Positions 43,969 to 51,800 of a stretch of DNA of 64,000 bases are shown piece after piece. The translations under genes were made by a program, and so were the position numbers. Under the pieces are notes generated by a model. It worked only from the letters and a program-made list of their open reading frames with translations. It had not been told where the DNA came from and did not search any database. Origin of the DNA: Saccharopolyspora gloriosae (lineage in GTDB: Bacteria > Actinomycetota > Actinomycetes > Mycobacteriales > Pseudonocardiaceae); contig NZ_JACHIV010000001.1 in NCBI RefSeq assembly GCF_014203325.1, positions 1,365,501-1,429,500 of the forward strand, written 5' to 3'. Positions within the stretch are counted from its first letter, which is position 1, and each line of letters starts with the position of its first letter.

Positions 43969-45648
43969 ATGGCATCCGAGAGCAGTGGCGTGCACCAGAT
44001 CAGCGACCGTTTCGTGGACGAACTCGCCGTGCTGGACCCGATCGAGGCGACGGCCCTCGGCCTTCCGGGTGGTGATGAGCTGTTGACCGATTACTCGCCC
44101 GACGCGCACCGCGCTCGTGGCGAGCTGGCCCGCCGGTCGCTGGCGGAGATGACCGCGGCCGAACCCGCCGACGCCGCGGAGCGCGCCGCCAAGGCGGTGT
44201 TCTTGGAGCGCATCGGGCTGGACGTGGAGCTGCACGAGGCCGGCGCGGACATGGCCGCGCTGAACGTGATCGCCAGCCCGGTGCAGAACCTGCGGCAGAT
44301 CTTCGACCTGATGCCCACCGACACGCCCGAGCAGTGGCGCACCATCGCGCGGCGGCTGGAGCGGATGCCGGCGGCCGTGGCGAACCTGCGCGCCGGGCTC
44401 ACGGAGGCCGCCGCGCGCGGTGACGTGGCCGCGATCCGCCAGGTCACCAAGGTCGCCGAGCAGTGCGAGACCTGGGCGGGGGCCGGTGGCCGGAGCTCGT
44501 ACTTCGCGAGCCTCGTCGGCCGCGCGGAGGTCGCGGATTCGCTGCGCGCGGAGCTGGACGCGGCTGCCGGCAGCGCGGCGCGTTCCTACGCGGAGCTCGC
44601 GGAGTTCCTGCGCACCGAGCTCGCGCCGAAGGCGCCGCAGGCCGACGCGGTGGGCGAGTCGCGGTACCGGTTGTGGTCGCGGTACTTCACCGGCGCCGCG
44701 CTGGACCTGCGGGAGGCCTACGAGTGGGGCTGGGAGGAATTCGCCTCCATCGAGGCCGAGATGAAGCAGGTCGCCGACCGCATCCGCCCCGGCGCGACGC
44801 TCGCCGAGGCGGCCGCTCAGCTCGACGTCGACCCCCGGTACCGGGTGCACGGCCAGGACGGGTTGCAGCAGTGGATGCAGCGGCTGTCCGACCAGGCGTT
44901 GCAGGACCTGCGCGGAACGCACTTCGACATTCCCGACGAGCTGATGGCGTTGGAGTGCCGCATCGCCCCTCCCGGCGGCGGCGTCGGCGCCTACTACACG
45001 GGCCCGACGGACGGGTTCACCCGGCCGGGCCGGATGTGGTGGTCGGTGCCCGCGGACCGGGAGGAGTTTCCGACGTGGCGGGAGACCACGGTCGTCTACC
45101 ACGAGGGCGTGCCGGGACATCACCTGCAGATCGCCACGGCCGTGCACCAGGCGGACCGGTTGAACAAGTTCCAGCGGCTGGCCTGCGTGGTCTCCGGGCA
45201 CGCCGAGGGCTGGGCGCTCTACGCCGAGCGGTTGATGCGCGAGCTCGGCTACCTCGGCGACGACGGCGACCTGCTGGGCATGCTCAACGACCAGCTGTTC
45301 CGCGCCGCGCGGGTGATCGTCGACATCGGGATGCACCTGGAGCTGGAGATCCCCGCGGGTACCGGCTTCCACGAGGGGCAGCGGTGGACTCCGCAGCTGG
45401 GCGCCGAGTTCATGCTCACCCGCACCGTGGCCGAACCGGCGCAGGTGCACGACGAGATCGACCGCTACCTGGGCTGGCCGGGGCAGGCACCGTCCTACAA
45501 GATCGGCGAGCGCCTCTGGCGGGCCGCCAGGGACGACGCGCGGGCCCGCTACGGCTCGGCCTTCGACTCGAAGGACTTCCACCGCCGAGCGCTCGAACTC
45601 GGCTCGATGGGCCTCGACACCCTCCGGGAGCAGCTCGCCGAGCTGTGA
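43969..45648 (+). CDS. DUF885-family hydrolase (metallopeptidase-like)
   Basis: The 559-residue helical protein has YHEGVPGHHLQIA near residue 380, the HEGxPGHxxQ motif of DUF885, followed by GHAEGWALYAERLMRELG. This resembles the HEXXH-plus-Glu zinc site of M32-like peptidases. No signal peptide is evident, so it is probably cytoplasmic. The ATG at 43969 is preferred to 43930 because the upstream 13 codons overlap the apparent promoter area. It converges with the GNAT gene. Confidence 0.82.
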   Translation: MASESSGVHQISDRFVDELAVLDPIEATALGLPGGDELLTDYSPDAHRARGELARRSLAEMTAAEPADAAERAAKAVFLERIGLDVELHEAGADMAALNVIASPVQNLRQIFDLMPTDTPEQWRTIARRLERMPAAVANLRAGLTEAAARGDVAAIRQVTKVAEQCETWAGAGGRSSYFASLVGRAEVADSLRAELDAAAGSAARSYAELAEFLRTELAPKAPQADAVGESRYRLWSRYFTGAALDLREAYEWGWEEFASIEAEMKQVADRIRPGATLAEAAAQLDVDPRYRVHGQDGLQQWMQRLSDQALQDLRGTHFDIPDELMALECRIAPPGGGVGAYYTGPTDGFTRPGRMWWSVPADREEFPTWRETTVVYHEGVPGHHLQIATAVHQADRLNKFQRLACVVSGHAEGWALYAERLMRELGYLGDDGDLLGMLNDQLFRAARVIVDIGMHLELEIPAGTGFHEGQRWTPQLGAEFMLTRTVAEPAQVHDEIDRYLGWPGQAPSYKIGERLWRAARDDARARYGSAFDSKDFHRRALELGSMGLDTLREQLAEL

Positions 45649-45656
45649 GCGCGCTG

Positions 45657-45685
45657 ATCCCCGGTCGGACGTCCGGCCGGGGGAT
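45657..45685. terminator. hairpin between convergent DUF885 and GNAT genes
   Basis: Complementary arms ATCCCCGGTCGGA and TCCGGCCGGGGGAT pair with one bulge and a G-T pair around a short loop, in the 44-nt gap. Confidence 0.55.
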
Positions 45686-45692
45686 TCCCGTC

Positions 45693-46262
45693 TCAGGACA
45701 GGGGCAGGCCGCGGCCCAGCACGGCGAACGGCCTGGGATCTCCGGTGAACTGGTAGTGGCGGAGCACGTCCCCGAAACCGACCCTGCGGTAGAGCTTCCA
45801 GGCCCGGGTCGGGCCTTCGGGCGTGGACAGCAGGACCGTGTTGCCGGGGGCTCCGTCCAGGAGCCTGCGCAGGATGGTCTCGCCGAGGCCGCCGCCCTGG
45901 CTGTCGGGCCGCACGTGCAGCTCGGTGAGCTCGAAGTAGTCGTGCATCCACTGCTCGGCTTCGGCGCGCGGGGTGACGGTGAGCAGCCCCCGGAACACCT
46001 GCTCGTGCCACCACTGGCCGGGCACGCCGAGGTAGCCGTAGCCGATGCCGACGAGCTCGTCGGCATCGTTGAACGCGGCGACGCAGCGCCAGCCGGCCCG
46101 CATCATGTGCGCCGACCACATGGGAGCGCGTTGCTGCGCGGTGGACGGCGGGTAGCCCATCGCGTCCACGTAGACCTGGAGCGCTTCGGCCAAGCGTGCC
46201 CTGAGCTGGTCGGTGGTCAGCTCGACGATGCGGTCGATGTGCGGTGAGGGCGCGGCTGTCAC
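45693..46262 (-). CDS. GNAT N-acetyltransferase (Rv2170-like)
   Basis: The 189-residue protein has the acetyl-CoA site HVRPDSQGGGLGETILRRLL near residue 127 and a final strand region LYRRVGFGDV. A tryptophan-rich segment (PGQWWHEQ) precedes. It lies beside lppM as Rv2170 does beside Rv2171. Rv2170 has been linked to isoniazid acetylation; the natural acceptor is unknown. The start is GTG at 46262. Confidence 0.82.
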   Translation of the reverse strand: MTAAPSPHIDRIVELTTDQLRARLAEALQVYVDAMGYPPSTAQQRAPMWSAHMMRAGWRCVAAFNDADELVGIGYGYLGVPGQWWHEQVFRGLLTVTPRAEAEQWMHDYFELTELHVRPDSQGGGLGETILRRLLDGAPGNTVLLSTPEGPTRAWKLYRRVGFGDVLRHYQFTGDPRPFAVLGRGLPLS

Positions 46263-46409
46263 GAGCCGAACACTAGAGGGTGTGGCAAGCGTCGGCGGCG
46301 TCCGGTCTTGATCAACCGGCGGTGGGCGGTGTGCCAGGGGAGGGAGTGTCGGCGCTGGTGGGGCACCTGGATGTGACGTGACTCGAACAGGTGATCTAGT
46401 GCTCAGGCC

Positions 46410-46438
46410 TTGAGCTCCTCGCCGTGCGGGTCTACTCT
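46410..46438 (+). promoter_or_regulatory. sigma70-type promoter overlapping an SOS box region
   Basis: TTGAGC (46410-46415) and TACTCT (46433-46438) are spaced by exactly 17 nt. Transcription would start near 46445, immediately before the LexA box, so LexA would block it. It reads toward the HEPN-type gene. Confidence 0.65.
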
Positions 46439-46446
46439 GAACTCAG

Positions 46447-46462
46447 TCGAACTGAAGTTCGA
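46447..46462. promoter_or_regulatory. LexA (SOS) box
   Basis: TCGAAC-TGAA-GTTCGA is a perfect match to the actinobacterial LexA consensus TCGAAC-N4-GTTCGA. It lies just downstream of the -10 element of the promoter at 46410-46438, in the 390-nt gap between divergent GNAT and HEPN-type genes. The 5' leader also has a 9-bp hairpin (46535-46543 with 46564-46572). Confidence 0.85.
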
Positions 46463-46652
46463 GTCGTGAAGTTCGGGTCGCCGTTCCGGTGGTCCGATCG
46501 GCTTCGGTTCGCCTGTCACGTCCGGCGGCGGGGTGGGGGAAGCGCTCCGCTGCCGGACGGCCGGCTTCCCCCCGGCTCACCACGCCCATCGCGGTCCGGG
46601 ACGTCTCCGCGGCGTCCGGGCCGGCATCGTCGTGACCGAGCGGAGAACACCG

Positions 46653-47183
46653 ATGTCCCAGTCCGCACATTCGCCCAGCCCGGCCGCGCTGCCCATCCCG
46701 GCGCAGCGCCGCCCCGGTGACGCCGCGCCGAGCAGGCGGTGCGACACCCCGCCCACCCGTCGCGACCACCGGCGCAGGCAGGGCGACGAATGGCTGCCGG
46801 TGACCGCGCCCGCGCCGCCCGCGGGTGCTCGCTCCCTGGTGGAGCAGGCGCGCGCGTGCCTGCGCGACGCGCGGATCGCGACGCGGGCGACCGAGTGCTA
46901 CGTGTTCGCGCACCTGGCCGCGCTGCGCGCCGCGACCGCCGTGGTCGTCGCGCGGTCCTGGCGCTGCCGGGCGCGGAGCTCGGGGAGCGTCTGGCTCCAG
47001 CTCACCGGGGTCGCGCCCGAACTGCGCGAGTGGGCCGCGCACTTCACCGCGGGCTCGCTGCGGCGTGCCGCCGCCGAAGCGGGCAGCCCCGGCATCACCC
47101 CCGGCGAGGCCGACACCTGCCTGCGGCACGCCGTGGAGTTCGTCGACATCGTGGACCGCAGCCTGTCCGGGGCAGCCCGATGA
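46653..47183 (+). CDS. SAV_6107-type HEPN-domain protein
   Basis: The 176-residue protein has a disordered, Pro/Arg-rich N-terminus and a helical C-terminal domain (about 65-175: RSLVEQARACLRDARIATRATECYVFAHLAALRAATAVV) that I relate to the SAV_6107 HEPN family. The canonical RX4-6H RNase motif is not obvious. In Streptomyces and relatives this gene neighbours DNA polymerase IV. Here it follows an SOS promoter, so DNA damage should induce it. The ATG at 46653 is used; an upstream GTG at 46533 is open. The stop overlaps the next gene (ATGA). Confidence 0.75.
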   Translation: MSQSAHSPSPAALPIPAQRRPGDAAPSRRCDTPPTRRDHRRRQGDEWLPVTAPAPPAGARSLVEQARACLRDARIATRATECYVFAHLAALRAATAVVVARSWRCRARSSGSVWLQLTGVAPELREWAAHFTAGSLRRAAAEAGSPGITPGEADTCLRHAVEFVDIVDRSLSGAAR

Positions 47184-47962
47184 TCGTGAACCCGCCCGCG
47201 GACGTGTCCATCGACCCCGGCCGGATGCTGGATCTGATCGGAGTGGAAGGCCAGTTGCTCACCGCGGCGACGCACGACGTGCATCCGGACGCGCCGGTCC
47301 AGGGTGCTTCGGGCCGGACGGTCGCCGAAACGATCTGGTTCCTCGGCGGGCAGTGCGAGGACGTGCTCAGCTGGATGGGTGCGTCCGAGCAGGCCGCCGG
47401 TGCGTGGGAGGTGCCGGACCCGGTGAGCCTGCGCGGGGTGACGGCCCGGTTCACCGCCCGCCTCGCCGAACTGCTCGCCGAGTTCGGCACCCGCCCGCCC
47501 GAGGACGCGTGCCCCACCTGGTGGCCGGAGGAGCACTCGGTGCGGTTCTGGATCCGCCGGGTGCTGCACGCGACGACCGTGCACCGGGTCGACGTGCAGG
47601 GTGCCGCCGGCGTGCGCCGCACCGGCATCGACGTGGACGTGGCGCTCGACGGCATCGACGAGGCCCTGCGGTTGTGGCTCGGCTACCGGTTGCACGCGGT
47701 CGGCATCACCTCGACGCGCCCGTGCTCGGTCGGCGTGTCCACCGAGGACGCGGAATGGGTGGTCTACGCGGACCGGACCCGAACCGTCGTGCGCCGCGCC
47801 GGCGTGCACGAGTCGGTCTCCGCCGACGCCCTGATCAGCGGCGATCCCGTGCTGATCTACCTCTGGCTGTGGGGGCGCCTGCCGGATCGGGAGATCACCA
47901 CCGCCGGCGACCAGGACGCCATCGCCCAACTCTGGGGCTTGCTCCGCTTGGCTACTCGCTAG
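47180..47962 (+). CDS. maleylpyruvate isomerase/DinB-like, possibly mycothiol-dependent protein
   Basis: The 260-residue protein resembles the DinB/mycothiol-dependent maleylpyruvate isomerase superfamily: an N-terminal helical bundle (SGRTVAETIWFLGGQCEDVLSWM), a helix with WIRRVLHATTVHRVDVQGA near 125 where the metal His usually sits, and a C-terminal SCP2-like domain ending LWGRLPDREIT. It overlaps the HEPN-type stop (ATGA) and so shares the SOS-controlled transcript. The reaction is unknown. Repeat copy C follows. Confidence 0.75.
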   Translation: MIVNPPADVSIDPGRMLDLIGVEGQLLTAATHDVHPDAPVQGASGRTVAETIWFLGGQCEDVLSWMGASEQAAGAWEVPDPVSLRGVTARFTARLAELLAEFGTRPPEDACPTWWPEEHSVRFWIRRVLHATTVHRVDVQGAAGVRRTGIDVDVALDGIDEALRLWLGYRLHAVGITSTRPCSVGVSTEDAEWVVYADRTRTVVRRAGVHESVSADALISGDPVLIYLWLWGRLPDREITTAGDQDAIAQLWGLLRLATR

Positions 47963-47984
47963 ATCTTCGGTGGGCGGTGGTCGT

Positions 47985-48155
47985 TTTGCTCTGGTGGTCG
48001 GGTGGCGGAACCTCAGCGGTTTCCTCGCTGCGGGATCTTTTTTCCAAGTGGCTCCGCCACGAGGGAAAAAGCTGTCCTCGCGAGGAAACCGCTGAGAACC
48101 CGCTGGTGGTCTTCTTGCTCTGGTGGTCACTGCTCAGCGGCTTCGCCGCTGACAA
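47985..48155 (+). repeat. dispersed palindromic element, copy C
   Basis: Outer arms 48012-48028 and 48080-48096 are perfectly complementary over 17 nt, with an 8-nt core (CGGTTTCC) different from the other copies. The inner stem has changed to TTTTTTCC against GGGAAAAA, replacing a C-G by a T-G pair. The TTC-loop hairpin spans 48134-48152. It begins about 25-35 nt after the stop of the upstream gene. Confidence 0.87.
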
Positions 48156-48205
48156 GACACTGAACACGAACGCCGCTCAGCGTGAAGGGAAAGAGCAAAG
48201 ACATG

Positions 48206-48275
48206 CTGAGAACTCGGTGTGGTGCCGGTTGTTTTGGTGGTTGCTGCTCAGTGGCTTCGCCGGTGACGAGGCGGT
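48206..48275 (+). repeat. decayed right half of the dispersed element
   Basis: From CTGAGAAC through GGTGCCGGTTG to TCAGTGGCTTCGCCGGTGA, this stretch repeats the right half of the element with base changes that spoil the final stem. The left arm and most of the inner hairpin are absent; only a GGGAAAGAG trace precedes it. It lies 50 nt after copy C, in the 411-nt gap (47963-48373) that has no gene. Confidence 0.65.
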
Positions 48276-48373
48276 GAGGGGAAGATCGAACCAGATGGGG
48301 AGTGTTGTCCACAGTGGATTGACCTTGGTTAATTCGTTTGCCGGGGGGTGGGGCGGGTTGGGAAGGTGGCGGC

Positions 48374-48889
48374 ATGTTGTTGAGGCGTGAGCTCGCATCT
48401 GATGCGGAAGCCGTGCGAGCCGTCCACCGCGATGCGTTCGCCACCGCGGAAGGCACCGCTCCGGTCGAAGTCGGGCTCGTCGACGCCTTGCGCGCCGACG
48501 CCGGGTGGATTCCGGCGCTGTCGATCGTGGCCGTCGAACCCGGTGGCGAGGTCGTCGGTCACGTCGTGGCGACCCGCGGCCACGTGGGAGACCGGCCCGC
48601 GCTGGGCCTGGGGCCGCTCGGGGTCCTGCGCCGGGCGCAGCGCCGCGGCGTCGGCAGCGCACTGATGCACGCCGTGCTGGCCGCAGCCGACGCGCGGGAC
48701 GAACCGCTGGTCGCGCTGCTCGGCCACACCGAGTACTACCCGCGCTTCGGATTCGTGCCGTCCACGGACCTCGGCATCACCCCGCCGGACCCCGAGTGGG
48801 CCGCGCACTTCCAAGTCCGCGCGCTCACCGAGCACACCCCGGAGATCACCGGCACCTTCGACTACGCGCTCCCGTTCCGGGAGCTGTGA
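48374..48889 (+). CDS. GNAT N-acetyltransferase (YhbS-like)
   Basis: The 171-residue protein has the acetyl-CoA loop LGPLGVLRRAQRRGVGSAL near residue 81 and GHTEYYPRFGFVPS near 118, characteristic of the YhbS-type GNAT group. Substrate unknown. The ATG at 48374 follows GGAAGGTGG. The stop abuts that of the convergent lhr gene (TGATCA). Confidence 0.85.
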   Translation: MLLRRELASDAEAVRAVHRDAFATAEGTAPVEVGLVDALRADAGWIPALSIVAVEPGGEVVGHVVATRGHVGDRPALGLGPLGVLRRAQRRGVGSALMHAVLAAADARDEPLVALLGHTEYYPRFGFVPSTDLGITPPDPEWAAHFQVRALTEHTPEITGTFDYALPFREL

Positions 48890-51800
48890 TCACGCGCGCA
48901 ACCGGAGCCCTTTCGGAGTGGCGCGGAACCCGGCGTCGGTGAGGATGTCGGCCATCCGCGACCCCCAAGCGCCCGCGCCGTCGGTGCGCTGCACCGCCAA
49001 CTGCTCCAGCCAGCCTTCCCGCACCGCCCGCGCGAGCCCGCCCGCCGCGTCCCGCAACGGCTGTTCGTCCTCGGTGAACGACAGCAACGACTTCCCGCCG
49101 CGCTCCACGTACAGCACGGCCGCGCCGTTGACCAGCACCACGAGCGAACCGGCCTTGCGGCCCGGCCGGTGCCGGGTGTCGCCCACCGGGTCCGGCCACG
49201 GCAACGCGGCACCGTAGGGCTGCGCCGGGTCCGCCGCCGCCAGCACCACGACCGAACGGTCCTCCCGCTCCTCCTGCCCGGACAGCGCGCGCACCCGGTC
49301 GATCGCGCCCGGGACCGCGAACTGCGCCGCGCCCAACCCCTCGACGACGTAGCCGCGGCGGCACCGCCCGGACTCCTCCATCGCCCGCAACACCTTGTAC
49401 ACGGCGGAGAACCCGCCGGTGACGCGTTCCGCCTCCAGCGCGCCGCGGGTCAGCACGCCGTGCCGCTCCAAGAAGGCCTCGGCTCGAGCGTGTGCCCGCC
49501 GGGTCGGTTCTGCCGCCGGTACCGGTGCCAACGACCACCTGCCCGACACCGTCGGCGGACCGCTGCGGCTCGGCATCGACGGGCGCCCGGCGCGCAACCG
49601 CGCGTACCTGCCGCGCGGAGCACTGCGCCGCGGCTTGTGCGCGGCCCCCTTGCCGGAGACCAGCGACCGCAGCGGAGCCAGCGTGTCGTTGGTGACCGTG
49701 CCGGACCACACCAGGTCCCACAGCGCCGCGATCACCGCGTCATCCGCGGGCGCCTGCTCGCCGCCTTCCACGACGATCGCCCCGGCCCGGTCGGCCAAGG
49801 TCCGGAAGAACTGCGCCCCGCCGTCCAAAGTGGACAAGATCGCTCCGTGCAGCGGGCTGTCCGCGGTCGCCTCCGGCAGGTCCGGCAGCAACAGGTCCGC
49901 CACGTCGGTGGGCGCCAGCGCGATCCACCCGTCGCCACCGGCCAGCGCACCCGACCCCACCCAGGTCACCTCGCCGGTGGAGGTCAGCTCGTCCAGCAGC
50001 GCGGGCGAATAGCCCGGCAACCTGGCGGGCAGCACCAGCGACTCCCACGCGCTCGCCGGAACCGGCGCGCCCGCCAGCTGCTCCACCACCGAATACACGT
50101 CGTCCACCGTCGGCGCCGTGCGCAACCGGGCCCCGACGCCGTGCCACACCGGGAGGAACCGGCCCAGCGCCGCGGGCTCCACCGGTTCCACTTCGGCCCG
50201 CAACCGCGCCAGCGACCCCCGCCGCAACCGGCGAAGCACCTCAGCGTCGCAGTACTCCAGCGCCCGGCCACCGCCGGATTCCAGCGGGCGCAGCTCGCCG
50301 CGCACCAACCGGCCCGAACCCGCGAGCCGATCCAGCACGTCGTGCACCACCGCGACGCCCAGCCCGAAGCGCCGCGCCGCGGACTCCGCCGCGAACGGGC
50401 CGCGGCAGCGCGCGTACCGGATCAGCAGTTCCCCCAACGGATCCGCGACCGGTTCGGTGAACGCCTCCGGCACGCCCACCGGCAACGCGACTCCCAGCGC
50501 GTCCCGGACCTTGCCCGCGTCCTCGATCGCGATCCACCGGGGCTCCCCGGCCACCCGCACCTCCAGCACGCGGCGCTGCGCGCGCAGGTCCGCCAGCCAC
50601 TCCGGACGGATCCCGCGCTCCGCGGCCTCCGCGCTGGACAGATCGCCCAGGAACCGCAGCAGGTCCACCGCGGACTCCGCGTCCTTCGCGTGCCGTTCGG
50701 GGACGAGCCGCTGCAACTGCTGCTCGACCTCCGCGATCACCTCCGGATCCAGCAGTTCCCGTAGCGCTTCCGACCCGAGCAGTTCCGCCAGCAGCGTCGA
50801 GTCCAGGCTCAGCGCCGCCGACCGGCGCTCCGCCAACGGCGCGTCCGTCTCGTACAGGAACATCCCGATGTAGCCGAACAGCAGGCTGCGCGCGAACGGC
50901 GACGGCGACGGCGTCTCCACCTCCACCACCCGCACCTTGCGGGCGGTGACCTGCGACATCAGCTCCGTCAGGCCCGGCACGTCGTAGACGTCCTGCACGC
51001 ATTCCCGCATCGCCTCCAGCACGATCGGGAACTGCTCGTACTGCGCCGCCACCGCCAGCAGCTGCGCCGACCGCTGCCGCTGCTGCCACAGCGGTGAGCG
51101 CTTGCGCGGATCCCGCCGCGGCAGCAGCAACGCCCGCGCCGCGCACTCCCGGAACCGCGCCGCGAACAACGCCGAGCCGCCGACCTCATCGGTGATCACC
51201 CGCTGCACCTCGTCCGGGGACAGCAGCACGTCCTCCGCGGTCGGCAGCACGTCCGCACCGGACTCGTCCAACGCGTCCGCCAGCCGTACCACGATCCCGT
51301 CGTCGGAGGACGCGACCTGCGGATCGATGCCGCGCCGCTCCCGCAACCGGGCCCCGATCGCCAAACCCCACGGACCGTTCACCTGCGCGCCGAACGGCGA
51401 ATGCACCACCATCCGCCAGTCGCCGAGCTCGTCGCGGAACCGCTCCACCACGATCGTCCGATCGTCGGGCACGTGCCGCGTCGCGTCCCGCTGCTCGGCC
51501 AAGTACGCCAGCAGGTTGTCCCGCGCCCACTCGTCCAGCCCGGCGCGCGCCATCCGTTCCGTCGCCGCCTCCCGGTCCGCGGCCACCAGCTCCCGGACGA
51601 AGGCGCCCAGCGCGCGGCCCAGCTCCAACGGCCGGCCCGGGGAGTCGCCCTTCCAGAACGGCATCCGCGCGGGCTGCCCCGGCGCGGGCACCACCACGAC
51701 CCGGTCGTGGGTGATGTCCTGCACCTTCCACGACGAGGTGCCCAGCAGGAACGTGTCGCCCACCCGCGACTCGTAGACCATCTCCTCGTCCAGCTCACCG

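Noticed and set aside
46653-47183. HEPN-type gene as the antitoxin or toxin of a MNT-HEPN pair
   Set aside because: The adjoining gene is DinB/isomerase-like rather than a nucleotidyltransferase, and the RX4-6H motif is not evident.
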